Positions 13,199 through 21,112 of a stretch of 25,871 nt of DNA are shown piece by piece. Where the stretch lies: contig DATHVI010000168.1 of the NCBI GenBank assembly GCA_035461385.1, forward strand, positions 1-25,871, in the 5' to 3' direction. A program made the translations under genes and the position numbers. This DNA is from DATHVI01 sp035461385. Its GTDB lineage: Bacteria; Actinomycetota; Thermoleophilia; Solirubrobacterales; 70-9. How positions within the stretch are numbered: the first letter of the stretch is position 1; every line of letters begins with the position of its first letter. Below the pieces are notes generated by a model. The model saw only the letters and a program-made list of their open reading frames with translations, was not told the origin of the DNA and made no database searches.

Positions 13199-14905
13199 CT
13201 ACGGCTCCTCCTCCGGCCGCAGCGCGAACGTCGACAGGTCGTTGCCGAACACCGGGTGGAAGACGATCCGGTCGACGTCGACGCGGTCGGAGACGAACGT
13301 CGTCCGCTTCGGGTGCCCGATCGGGGCGATGTAGGCGAGGGGAGGGGAGATCAGGCGGCGATCGAGCGCCGCCCACTCCTCGGCGACCTCGGCCGCATCG
13401 GGCTCGCCGTTCAGCCGCTCGAGCTCGGTCCGCAGGACGGGGTCGTCGATCACGGCGACGGCCCCGATCGTCGCTCCCGGCGCCCCGGCGACGAGCTGCG
13501 AGAACGCGTTCATCGGGTCGGGGAAGTCGAGCTCGAGCGGGAGGAACGCGACCTCGCCCGGCGGGTCGCCGGCCTCGAGGCGGCGCAGGAGGCGTTCGCG
13601 CGCCACCAGTCGCGGCTCGGCGTCGAGGCCGATCGCGGCGAGCATCGCGGCGTAGGCCTCGGTCGCCTCGGCGACCCCGGGCTCGTCGATGCCCCAGACC
13701 TCGACCTCGGCGCCGGCGGCCCCCGCCAGGTCGACGATCCGCCGCGCCTCGGCGGCGTCGGGTGGCTCACCGGGGTCGCCGTACGGGCACTCAGGGCCGT
13801 CGAGGTCCTCGTCGTACCCCGGGACGGCGGGAGGGATCAGCGCGCAGCCCGGCTCGAGCTCGCCGTCGAACGCCCGCGCGAGCGCCTGGCGGTCGAGCGC
13901 GAGGCTGGCCGCCTCGCGAACGAGAGGATCGTCGAACGGCGGCGCCGACGGGTCGAGGAGGAACGCGTAGGTCGCCGCGGCGACGTGCTCGCGGTAGCGG
14001 TCCTCGTCCTCCTCGGAGAGCAGGGTCGACTTGATCCGCGGCGGCGGGGAGTCGCGCATGTAGTCGAGGCTTCCGTCGAGCACTCCCTCGGCCTCGCCGG
14101 CGAGCCCGTCGGCGACCTCGACCGTGATCCGGTCGACGCTCCCGGTCGGGATGTCAGGGAGGTCGAGCGCCTTGAAGCTCTCGCTGCGGTCGAGGGTGAA
14201 CCGCTCGCCGGGCACCGAGTCGGTGATCTCGTAGGGCCCGACGCCGGGCGGCGGATCCGCGGTGCGGTCGACGAACCGGGTGCTGCGGGGAACGACGCCG
14301 AGGGTCCAGCTCGCGAGCACGTGGGCGAACGAGGCGTCGGGCTCGGTCAGCCGGATGACGATCTCGCCGCTGCGGTCGTCGACCGCGATCCCGGCGATGT
14401 CGGCGGTGGGATCGCCGCCGGCGAGATAGGCGTCGACCCCTTCGATGCCCTCGAGCAGGCGGGTCGCCGGCGAGCCCGCGAGCAGGGCCCGCTTGACCGT
14501 GTGCGCGAAGTCGCTCGCGGTGACCGCGATCCCGTTCGGGTACTCGAGCTCGTCGCGGATCTCGAGCCGGTACGTCCGCCCGCGGTCGCCGACCTCAGGC
14601 AGGTCGTGGGCAACGCCGGGGATCAGCTCCGCCCCCGCCTCGTCAGGGGCGTGGCGGTAGGTCAGCAGCGGCGTGTATGCGACCGACATCGCCTCGCTCG
14701 CGCCGACCGGCTCGAAGCCGTCGCCGGTGTAGGCGTAGGCGGGGTCGAGATGGTAGGGCCCCGCGGGCTGGGAGATCGTGATCTCCCGCGGCGGCTCGTC
14801 GGGATCGGGGCCGCAGCCGGCGAGGGCGCTCGTGAGCGCGAGTCCGACGAGAGCCAGCACCAGCGGTCGGCGCCGGATCTCGAGCTGGCGTCGGTTGCTG
14901 ATCAC
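13199..14905 (-). CDS. ABC transporter substrate-binding lipoprotein (SBP_bac_5)
   Basis: This 568-residue lipoprotein has a twin-arginine-containing signal peptide and a lipobox ending LAGC (Cys 31). A family 5 extracellular solute-binding domain follows, as in the DppA/OppA group: YHLDPAYAYTGDGFEP, TYRLEIRDELEYPNG, VTASDFAHTVKRAL, GVGPYEITDSVPGE, DDPLVREAASLALDR. It should capture peptides or similar solutes outside the membrane. No permease or ATPase gene is nearby, so it is an orphan or works with a distant transporter. The GTG at 14905 is preceded by AAGGAAG and gives the signal peptide. A TAGAGT -10 candidate lies at 14931-14936 on the minus strand. Confidence 0.9.
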   Translation of the reverse strand: MISNRRQLEIRRRPLVLALVGLALTSALAGCGPDPDEPPREITISQPAGPYHLDPAYAYTGDGFEPVGASEAMSVAYTPLLTYRHAPDEAGAELIPGVAHDLPEVGDRGRTYRLEIRDELEYPNGIAVTASDFAHTVKRALLAGSPATRLLEGIEGVDAYLAGGDPTADIAGIAVDDRSGEIVIRLTEPDASFAHVLASWTLGVVPRSTRFVDRTADPPPGVGPYEITDSVPGERFTLDRSESFKALDLPDIPTGSVDRITVEVADGLAGEAEGVLDGSLDYMRDSPPPRIKSTLLSEEDEDRYREHVAAATYAFLLDPSAPPFDDPLVREAASLALDRQALARAFDGELEPGCALIPPAVPGYDEDLDGPECPYGDPGEPPDAAEARRIVDLAGAAGAEVEVWGIDEPGVAEATEAYAAMLAAIGLDAEPRLVARERLLRRLEAGDPPGEVAFLPLELDFPDPMNAFSQLVAGAPGATIGAVAVIDDPVLRTELERLNGEPDAAEVAEEWAALDRRLISPPLAYIAPIGHPKRTTFVSDRVDVDRIVFHPVFGNDLSTFALRPEEEP

Positions 14906-14978
14906 TTCGTCTTCCTTGCCGCCCGTCCTGACTCTAGCTCGGCATCGCGCCGTCCCCGGTCCATCCCGGTCGCGCCCA

Positions 14979-14984
14979 TATGCT
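14979..14984 (+). promoter_or_regulatory. -10 element upstream of the alcohol dehydrogenase gene
   Basis: TATGCT fits TANNNT and ends 6 bases before the GTG at 14991, where there is no ribosome binding site. The alcohol dehydrogenase mRNA is probably leaderless. Confidence 0.4.
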
Positions 14985-14990
14985 GCCTCC

Positions 14991-16025
14991 GTGCGCGCGC
15001 TCACCTTCCAGGCGCCGGGCGAGGTCAGGATCGAGGATCGCCCCGAGCCCGAGGTCACCGCCGCCGACGAGGCGATCGTCGAGGTCGAGGCGAGCGGGGT
15101 CTGCGGCTCGGACCTCCACATCTACCACGGCCGGGTCCCGGTCGAGCCCGGCTTCGTCCTCGGACACGAGTACGTCGGCACGGTGGTCGCGACCGGCGAC
15201 GCGGTCGAGTCGGTGCGCGCCGGCGACCGGGTGCTCGGGACCTACTGCACCGCCTGCGGCGAGTGCTTCTTCTGCGCTCGCGGCGACTTCCACAAGTGCG
15301 ACCACGGGCGCGTCTTCGGCCACGGGGCGACGCTCGGGTCGCTCCAGGGCGCCCAGGCCGAGCTCCTGCTCGTCCCCCACGCCGACCTCACCCTGCGCGC
15401 CGTGCCCGCCGGGATCAGCGATGAGGTCGCCCTGTTCGCGGGCGACGTGATGGGGACGGGCTACCACGCGGTCGAGGAGGCGGGCGTCGAACGCGGCTCG
15501 AGCATCGCGGTCCTCGGCCTCGGCCCGGTCGGGCTCTGCGCGGTCCAGGCGGCGCGGGCCGCCGGCGCCGAGACGGTGCTCGCGGTCGACTCGGTCGACG
15601 AGCGGCTGCGGCTCGCGGAGTCGTTCGGCGCGACGCCGGTCCACCTCACCGACGACGACCCGCGGGCGGTAGCGAAGCGGGCCACCGAAGGGCGGGGCGT
15701 CGACGCGGTGATCGACGCAGTCGGCCACCCCGATGCCCTCGCGCTCGCCTGCCGGCTTGCCCGCAAGCTGGGGACGGTCTCGGCGACCGGCGTCTACGCG
15801 GAGCCGATCGAGCTCAACATGGCGATCGTCTGGATCAAAGCGCTGACGCTCAAGACCGGGCACGCGAACGTGATCCGGCACCTCGACCCGGTGCTCGCCG
15901 GGCTCGCCTCGGGCGAGCTCGACCCGGCCCCGCTCGTCAGCCATCGGATGAGCCTCGACGATGCTCCCGAGGCCTACGCCGTCTACGACCGGCGCGAGGC
16001 GCTCAAGGTCGTGCTTCGTCCCTGA
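14991..16025 (+). CDS. zinc-dependent alcohol dehydrogenase (MDR family)
   Basis: This 344-residue medium-chain dehydrogenase has the catalytic-zinc residues Cys 38 (GVCGSD) and His 59-Glu 60 (LGHEY). A four-cysteine structural zinc lobe follows (Cys 89, 92, 95, 103, with an extra Cys 86), and then the NAD-binding motif VLGLGPVG (about 174-181). It should oxidise an alcohol or polyol with NAD(P), but the substrate is not determined. It is divergent from the substrate-binding lipoprotein, with 85 bases between the starts. The start is GTG 14991. The in-frame upstream extension to 14778 runs through the signal peptide region of the opposite gene. Confidence 0.9.
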   Translation: MRALTFQAPGEVRIEDRPEPEVTAADEAIVEVEASGVCGSDLHIYHGRVPVEPGFVLGHEYVGTVVATGDAVESVRAGDRVLGTYCTACGECFFCARGDFHKCDHGRVFGHGATLGSLQGAQAELLLVPHADLTLRAVPAGISDEVALFAGDVMGTGYHAVEEAGVERGSSIAVLGLGPVGLCAVQAARAAGAETVLAVDSVDERLRLAESFGATPVHLTDDDPRAVAKRATEGRGVDAVIDAVGHPDALALACRLARKLGTVSATGVYAEPIELNMAIVWIKALTLKTGHANVIRHLDPVLAGLASGELDPAPLVSHRMSLDDAPEAYAVYDRREALKVVLRP

Positions 16026-16029
16026 TCGC

Positions 16030-16046
16030 CCGGGCTCGCCGCCCGG
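16030..16046. terminator. hairpin between convergent genes
   Basis: CCGGGC-tcgcc-GCCCGG is a perfect 6-bp stem with a 5-base loop. It lies in the 27-base gap between the alcohol dehydrogenase stop and the convergent DUF6812 stop, placed to end transcription from both sides. Confidence 0.45.
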
Positions 16047-16052
16047 TGCCGC

Positions 16053-16304
16053 TCAGCCGGCGTCGCCGGCGTCGGGATAGGCGAGGACGACGTGCGCGCG
16101 GGCGACGGCGATGAATGAGCGGGCGACGGGGGCGCCGCCCTCGAGCGAGCGGATCTGGGCGTTGGCGAGCGGAACGAAGTCGACGTCGCCGCGGTTGAGG
16201 AAGTCCGAGAGGCGGCTCCGATATCCCTCGCGCGGCAGGGTCAGGTCGCCGACGATCCGGTGCCGGTCGGTCTCGAGCACGACCCTCTCGACTTTGCTCT
16301 CCAC
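16053..16304 (-). CDS. DUF6812 family protein
   Basis: This 83-residue protein matches the DUF6812 pattern seen in actinobacteria: VVLETDRHRIVGDLTLP, EGYRSRLSDFLNRGDVDFVPL and a C-terminal RSFIAVARAHVVLAYP. No function is established. It starts with GTG at 16304 after AAGGATCC. It stands alone on the minus strand, convergent with the alcohol dehydrogenase and divergent from the helical protein at 16426. Confidence 0.85.
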   Translation of the reverse strand: MESKVERVVLETDRHRIVGDLTLPREGYRSRLSDFLNRGDVDFVPLANAQIRSLEGGAPVARSFIAVARAHVVLAYPDAGDAG

Positions 16305-16425
16305 GGATCCTTCTATCGGCGTCCGCCGGTGTCGGCCTTGAGCGCCGGCCGGCCGTCCAGGTGGGAGTAGCCTTCCAGGCCCGCGACGAGTTCGTCGCCT
16401 CGCGGCGGGTAGTGGACGGAAGTCG

Positions 16426-16968
16426 ATGAGCGCGGAGCCAGGACAAGAGAGCAGTGGTTCGCAGGCGAAGCGCGATCCTGCGTCTGTCAGCGCTCCGGGC
16501 CTGCTGTCGACCTACCTCCGCGACCACCACGCCGGCGCGACTGCGGGCCTCAACCTCGCGCGGAGGATTGCGAGCTCGAACGAGGGGAACGAGTACGGCG
16601 CCGAGCTGGCGCAGATCGCGGCCGAGATCGAGGAGGACATGAACGTCCTCGAACGGCTGATGGAGGGCCTCGGGGTCGCGCCCGACCAGCTCAAGGACCT
16701 CGGCGCCAGGGTCGGCGAGAAGCTCGGGCGGCTGAAGCCGAACGGGCGCTGGCTCTCCTACTCGCCGCTCAGCCGGCTGCTCGAGCTCGACGGGCTGATG
16801 CTCGCCGTCACCGGCAAGCTGGCGCTGTGGCGCGCGTTGCGCGAGACGGTCGCGTCCGACCTCGAGGGCTTCGACTTCGACGCGCTCGCGGCCCGCGCCG
16901 AGCGCCAGCGGGAGCGACTCGAGGAGCTGCGGATCCGGTCCGCTGCGCAGGCACTGCGCATCGACTGA
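16426..16968 (+). CDS. helical-bundle protein of unknown function
   Basis: This 180-residue soluble protein has a disordered N terminus (about 1-22) followed by what look like four long helices. Conserved-looking segments are LLSTYLRDHHAGATAGLNLARR, AEIEEDMNVLERLMEGLGV, VGEKLGRLKPNGR and YSPLSRLLELDGLML. Many His, Glu and Asp residues lie in the helices, recalling ferritin-like bundles, but no ExxH pair is obvious. Similar proteins occur in actinobacteria as hypothetical. A weak GGAAG site precedes the ATG at 16426. The next gene starts 20 bases after its stop. Confidence 0.8.
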   Translation: MSAEPGQESSGSQAKRDPASVSAPGLLSTYLRDHHAGATAGLNLARRIASSNEGNEYGAELAQIAAEIEEDMNVLERLMEGLGVAPDQLKDLGARVGEKLGRLKPNGRWLSYSPLSRLLELDGLMLAVTGKLALWRALRETVASDLEGFDFDALAARAERQRERLEELRIRSAAQALRID

Positions 16969-16988
16969 TCTGGTACAAGCAGCGGACC

Positions 16989-17570
16989 GTGACCGCTCGC
17001 CGACTGCTGCTGCTGCTGCTCGCGGCGATTGCCGCCGTCGTCCTCGTGGTCGTGTTCGTCGCCACCTGCGGCGACGACGACTCCGAGCCCGAGGGCTCGG
17101 ACGAGCCCGCCGCCGAGCAGGCGGCGGGAGACGGGGAGCCGGCCGCGGACGGCGCGTCGCCGTTCGAGCGCGACGCCTGCGAGCTGCTCACCGGCGCCGA
17201 TGTCGAGGCGATCCTCGGCGAGCGGGTCGAGGGCACGTTCACGCCGGGCGACGCCGAATCGTTCACCCCCGGTCGGTGCGAATGGGCGACGGGCAATCCC
17301 GTCGGGCCGAACGAGCTCCGGGCGAGCGGGGTCGCGGTCTTCCTCGGCGACGAGAAGATCTACGACAACACCAGGGTCATCGCCGAGAACGGCGACGACT
17401 TCGAGGAGCTCGAGGGGATCGGCGACGAGGCTTACGCCGGCGGCGGGGAGGGCGGGCTCAGGGTCGGCGACGCCGGGATCACGGTGACGGTGATCGGCGT
17501 CAATACGAACTCCCCCGACGCCCACCGGCTGCTCGTCGACATCCTCGAGCGGATCGCCGCCAACTACTGA
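16989..17570 (+). CDS. probable membrane-anchored lipoprotein, DUF3558-like
   Basis: This 193-residue protein from GTG 16989 has an N-terminal hydrophobic segment ending in VATCGDDD, a possible but imperfect lipobox (Thr rather than Gly/Ala at -1). An acidic, Ala-rich linker (about 28-58) leads to an extracytoplasmic domain: DACELLTGADVEAILGE, SFTPGRCEWA with a second Cys, then GIGDEAYAGG. This layout resembles DUF3558-type actinobacterial lipoproteins, whose function is unknown. The gene probably forms an operon with the helical protein 20 bases upstream. Its 3' end overlaps the convergent PAP2 gene by 7 bases. Confidence 0.75.
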   Translation: MTARRLLLLLLAAIAAVVLVVVFVATCGDDDSEPEGSDEPAAEQAAGDGEPAADGASPFERDACELLTGADVEAILGERVEGTFTPGDAESFTPGRCEWATGNPVGPNELRASGVAVFLGDEKIYDNTRVIAENGDDFEELEGIGDEAYAGGGEGGLRVGDAGITVTVIGVNTNSPDAHRLLVDILERIAANY

Positions 17571-18440
17571 TCCTCGCCGCCGAGCGGGGTGAGGCTCGCC
17601 TCGAGCGCAGTCAGCAGGGCCGCCATCACCAGCGCGGCGAGTGCAGCCGTCGCCGCACAGGCGCCGACGAAGGCGGCGTCGACGAGCGCCCAGTCGATCG
17701 CCCCGGCCTCGCTCGCGACCGCGGCGGCGACCGCGGCGACGTAGCCGCCGGCGAGTGCGGCAGCGCCGAGCAGCCCGTAGGCGAGCGCTCCCGAACGCCC
17801 CGGCCATTCCTCCTGTGCGTGGCGGAAGGCGTCGCGGTCGATCGCCGCCGCAACCAGTGCCGCTCCAGCCGCCCAGGCGACGACGACGAGGTAGCTCCCG
17901 GCGACGTCGCTCGGCCGGTGCCAGCCGGCGGCGATCAGCGCGACCCCGACGACGACCGCGTAGGCGAGCGCCAGGAACGCCGTCGCGCGACGCAGCCGCG
18001 GCGGGACGACCAGCATCGCGGCGACGCCGACGCCGAGGGCGATCGTCGCGTGGCCGCTCGGGAAGGTGTTCGCGAACGGCGCCCGGCCGATCAGGTCGGG
18101 GCGCTGGAGGAGCATGTGCTTGAGGACCTCGGTGGTGACGATCGAGCCGCCGATCACCACGGCGGCGACGAGCGCCAGCAACAGCCTGCGGCGGAGCACC
18201 GCCTGGCCGGCGAGCAGCGCGACCGCGAGCACGAGGCTGCCGACGCTGATCGTCGTCAACAGCTCGGCGGCCGCGTCCTGGGCGTCCGGCGAGGCGACGC
18301 CGCGGCCCTCGAATGCCCCCTGGTCGATTCGCTGGCCGAACCGGGTCCGAACGAAGACCGCGAACGTCGCCGCGAGCGCGGCGACGGAGGCGACGAAGAG
18401 CGCAGCGAGGGCGCCGAGCCCCGATGCTTGAGAGCGTCGA
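17564..18440 (-). CDS. PAP2-family phosphatase, start uncertain
   Basis: This is a membrane phosphatase of the PAP2 superfamily, acting on lipid or diphosphate esters. It shows KHMLLQRPD (K-x6-RP), NTFPSGHAT and GWHRPSDVAG, the three catalytic motifs, among about six membrane helices. From the TTG at 18259 the protein has 231 residues, but the frame upstream to about 18440 clearly codes for a first helix (LGALAALFVASVAALAATF) and a loop (RFGQRIDQGAFEGRG). No ATG, GTG or TTG exists in this frame upstream of 18259 before the in-frame stop near 18635. The real start is therefore a rare codon, or the sequence has an error. 18440 is a nominal upstream limit. It follows the YihY-like gene and is convergent with the lipoprotein gene. 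Confidence 0.78.
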
Positions 18441-18481
18441 GCCGAGATCGGGCTGACGCTAGCCGAGATCGAGCTGACGCC
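18440..18481. repeat. 21-bp tandem duplication
   Basis: Two 21-base units (18440-18460 and 18461-18481) are identical at 19 of 21 positions. Read in the PAP2 frame on the minus strand they encode the heptapeptides GVSSISA and SVSPISA. They lie between the YihY-like stop (18516) and the first PAP2 helix. The unit length keeps the reading frame. Confidence 0.8.
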
Positions 18482-18515
18482 GGCGCTGGCGGTGGCGCCG
18501 CCGCCAGCGACGCGA

Positions 18516-19439
18516 CTACGAGCCCACGGGGTCGTTCGTCTTCGGGGCCTGGCGCGGCTCGACCTGGAGCGTACGCTCGGCGACCTGCGACCCCTCGGCG
18601 AGCTCGCGCTCGCGCTCGCGCTCGGCGTTCAGCTGGTGGCCGAACAGCAGCGCGAGGTTGGTGAGCCAGAGCCAGATCAGCAGGACGACGACACCGCCCA
18701 TCGTTCCGTAAGTCGCGTCGTAGGAGCCGAAGTTGGCGACGTAGACGGCGAAGCCGGCCGAGGCGATCGCCCAGACCGCGAGCGCGAGCGCCGCCCCGGG
18801 CGCGACCCAGCGCACGCCGCGCAGCCGCGCGTTCGGCGCCGCGTAGTAGAGCAGCGAGATCATCGCCAGCACGACGGCGACTACCACCGGCCACTTCGCG
18901 ATCTCCCAAGCGGTCACCGCACCGTCGCCGAGGCCGATCGCGTCGCCCACCGCCCGGGCCAGCGGCCCGGTGACGACCAGCGCGACCAGGACCGCGGCGG
19001 CGAGCACCACCATCACCAGGGTGACGGCGAGCTGGAGCGGGCGGAGCTTCCAGAACGGCCGGCCCTCCGGCGTCTCGTAGATCGCGTTCGAGGCCCGCAC
19101 GAACGCGCCGATGTAGCCCGATGCCGACCAGAGGGCGAGCGCGAGGCTGGCGATCAGCAGGATCCCGGCGGTGTCGCGGTTCTGGGTGATCGACTCGATC
19201 GGGCCGGCGAAGGTGTCGGCGGCGGTGTCGGGGCCGAGGTCGGAGACGATGTCGGTCAGCGTCTCCGTCGCCGAGCGCGGGTCGGCGACCAGGCCGATCA
19301 CCGAGACGAGCGCGATCAGCGCCGGGAACAGCGCCAGCAGCCCGAAATAGGTCAGCGCCGCGGCCCAGTCGGTCAGGTTCCCGGCCCTGAATCGGGTCGC
19401 GGTCCGCTTGACGATCGCGCGCTTGGAGCCTGAGCTCAT
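18516..19439 (-). CDS. YihY/BrkB-type inner membrane protein
   Basis: This 307-residue protein has six membrane spans and matches the YihY/virulence factor BrkB family (formerly called RNase BN): NLTDWAAALTYFGLLALFPAL, ILLIASLALALWSASGYIGAF, NAIYETPEGRPFWKLRPLQL, LLYYAAPNARL, and FGSYDATYGTMGGVVVLLIWLWLT. It ends in a charged, coiled-coil-prone tail (LNAERERERELAEG). The family's function is not settled. The old nuclease assignment is wrong. The start is the ATG at 19439, 8 bases after the DUF4235 stop, rather than the upstream codon at 19472, which would overlap that gene. Confidence 0.92.
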   Translation of the reverse strand: MSSGSKRAIVKRTATRFRAGNLTDWAAALTYFGLLALFPALIALVSVIGLVADPRSATETLTDIVSDLGPDTAADTFAGPIESITQNRDTAGILLIASLALALWSASGYIGAFVRASNAIYETPEGRPFWKLRPLQLAVTLVMVVLAAAVLVALVVTGPLARAVGDAIGLGDGAVTAWEIAKWPVVVAVVLAMISLLYYAAPNARLRGVRWVAPGAALALAVWAIASAGFAVYVANFGSYDATYGTMGGVVVLLIWLWLTNLALLFGHQLNAERERERELAEGSQVAERTLQVEPRQAPKTNDPVGS

Positions 19440-19447
19440 CGTCGGCC

Positions 19448-19723
19448 TCACTCGTCCTCGTCGCCGGGCCACGCTCCGGTCGCGCGCAGGAACCCGGTGC
19501 GAGCCAGATGATCGACCATGCCCCGGCTGACGCCGAAGATCGCACCCTCGAGCGCGAGTGAGGCGGCGAGCTTCGGCATCGACACCTCCCGCTGCTCGGG
19601 CCCCGGCGCCTCGTCGGCGGAGATCCGCTGCCAGGTGAGGTCGTAGAGCTTCTTCGCCACCAGCCCGGCGACGAGGCCGCTCGCGATCCCGACCGGGACG
19701 AAGAGTGTTTTCGCGGGATTCAC
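19448..19723 (-). CDS. DUF4235 small membrane protein
   Basis: This 91-residue protein matches DUF4235: an N-terminal hydrophobic segment GIASGLVAGLVAKKLYDLTW, the acidic linker SADEAPGPEQREVSMPK, then LAASLALEGAIFGVSRGMVDH and a WPGDEDE tail. The family is small, actinobacterial and of unknown function. It often lies next to other small envelope genes, and here it is followed directly by the YihY-like gene. GTG 19723 gives the family's usual N terminus. A longer frame to 19810 adds an unrelated-looking stretch. Confidence 0.88.
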   Translation of the reverse strand: MNPAKTLFVPVGIASGLVAGLVAKKLYDLTWQRISADEAPGPEQREVSMPKLAASLALEGAIFGVSRGMVDHLARTGFLRATGAWPGDEDE

Positions 19724-19814
19724 GGACCAGCGCCTACCCTCCGGAACGAGCGCCGAAACCGCGCCGGTCGCGTCGTCGTGCGGACTCGACGCAATCCCGA
19801 CAGTCAGCATCGGG

Positions 19815-19833
19815 TTTAGTTAGGCTTACCGAA
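19815..19833. promoter_or_regulatory. DtxR/IdeR-like iron box
   Basis: The 19-mer TTTAGTTAGGCTTACCGAA matches the DtxR/IdeR consensus TTAGGTTAGGCTAACCTAA at 15 of 19 positions. It is followed by a second half-site, so that GTTAGGC (19819-19825) and GCCTAAC (19842-19848) form a perfect inverted repeat with a 16-base spacer. It sits 32 bases before the TTG of the acyltransferase gene and upstream of the divergent DUF4235 gene. Confidence 0.5.
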
Positions 19834-19865
19834 TTAGGGATGCCTAACGCCGAGACCGCAGCCCC

Positions 19866-21074
19866 TTGACCCCTCCGTCCGCAGGCCGACCCGCCGGTCA
19901 AGCCGCGCGCATCCGCACGGTCGACGGCCTCCGCGGGCTTGCGGCGCTGCTCGTCGTCTTCGACCACACCGTCGGCGACTCGTGGGGCCTCGGGGCATGG
20001 TCGGAGCAGAACCACGGGATCACCGCGTTCGCGCTCCTGACCGGGTTCCTGCTCGCGACCCAGTTCCTCAAGCGCCGGCTCGACGGCCGCGAGCGTCCGT
20101 CGGCGCTGCGCTTCCTGCGCGCCCGCGCGGCGCGGATCTTCCCGGGCTACTGGGTCGCGCTCGCGGTCGCGGCGGCGACCGTCGGGCTTCACGCGATCGG
20201 CCCCGGCGACGGCTGGCGCGTCGTCACCCTGACCCAGACCTACGGCACCGATACGCCGTTCGAGGGCCTGCCCCCGACCTGGTCGCTGTCGCTGTTCTTG
20301 AGCTTCTACATCGCGCTGCCGGTCTGGATGTGGTGGCGGGGCCGCTCCGATCGCCCGGGCCGCACGCAGGCGTCGCTGCTGTGGCGGGAGATCGGCTGGC
20401 TGCTGACGCTGATCCCGCTCTCGTGGGCGGTGCGAACGACCTCGCTCACCGATCCGGTCGCGCCCGACCCCGTGTTCACCCTCCTCGGCCGCGCCGACTG
20501 GTTCGCGATCGGGATGATTCTCGCCGCGCTCGCGATCGGGCACTCGCGCGACCTGCTGCCGCGCTGGGTGCTGCTTCCGGGTCGCCACCCGGGCGTCGCG
20601 TTCGCCTCGGCGCTCGGCCTGACCGTGATCAGCGCCTTGATCCCGCTCCGCTTCGAGGAGCTCCGCGACCAGTTCGACACCCTCGCGGGGGCGACGCTCG
20701 TCGCCGCCGCGGTCCTCCACGGACCGGTCCTGCGCGGTCCGCAGCGCGTCCTCGCATCGCGCCCGGCGCAGGCGCTCGGCCGCTGGTCGTACGGCATCTT
20801 CCTCTGGGGGTACATCTCGATGAAGGCGGTCGACCAGCTCTTCCCGGGTATCTCGACCGCCCCCCACCTCGTCCTGGCGATGACCGGCGGGATCGCCTTC
20901 GGCGCCGCGAGCTGGCGGTTCGTCGAGCAGCCGGCCTCACGCTGGCTTCGGGGCCGCCGCGAGGGCGAGCGCACCGGCGGCGAACCCCGCGAGTCCGCCG
21001 TGGCTCCAAAGGCCGCGCTCTCCCGCCGCTGGCGGCGGGCGAGGGCCGTGCTCGGCTCCTCGGGCGCGGGCTGA
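19866..21074 (+). CDS. acyltransferase 3 family membrane protein
   Basis: This 402-residue multi-span protein of the acyltransferase-3 (OafA/YrhL-type) family transfers acyl groups, often acetyl, to cell-envelope polysaccharides or lipids. It shows RTVDGLRGLAALLVVFDHTV with the key His, LLTGFLLATQFLKRR, LRARAARIFPGYWVAL, LPPTWSLSLFLSFYI, LGRWSYGIFLWGYISMKAV and FVEQPASRWLRGR at the C terminus, with about ten helices. The TTG at 19866 is the only sensible start, with no clear ribosome binding site. An iron-box-like site lies just upstream. The acceptor cannot be told from sequence. Confidence 0.9.
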   Translation: MTPPSAGRPAGQAARIRTVDGLRGLAALLVVFDHTVGDSWGLGAWSEQNHGITAFALLTGFLLATQFLKRRLDGRERPSALRFLRARAARIFPGYWVALAVAAATVGLHAIGPGDGWRVVTLTQTYGTDTPFEGLPPTWSLSLFLSFYIALPVWMWWRGRSDRPGRTQASLLWREIGWLLTLIPLSWAVRTTSLTDPVAPDPVFTLLGRADWFAIGMILAALAIGHSRDLLPRWVLLPGRHPGVAFASALGLTVISALIPLRFEELRDQFDTLAGATLVAAAVLHGPVLRGPQRVLASRPAQALGRWSYGIFLWGYISMKAVDQLFPGISTAPHLVLAMTGGIAFGAASWRFVEQPASRWLRGRREGERTGGEPRESAVAPKAALSRRWRRARAVLGSSGAG

Positions 21075-21112
21075 GCCGCCGGGCCGCGCGCGACGACGAT
21101 GGGCCGAGAGGG

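Noticed and set aside
13256..15424. 722-codon plus-strand ORF
   Set aside because: It lies antisense to the substrate-binding lipoprotein and then in the wrong frame of the alcohol dehydrogenase. Its product is low-complexity Arg/Asp/Val/Gly-rich sequence, typical of a GC-rich shadow frame.
18256..19545. 429-codon minus-strand ORF across the YihY-like and DUF4235 genes
   Set aside because: The frame is a shadow of the YihY-like gene and its product is Arg/Asp-rich without motifs.
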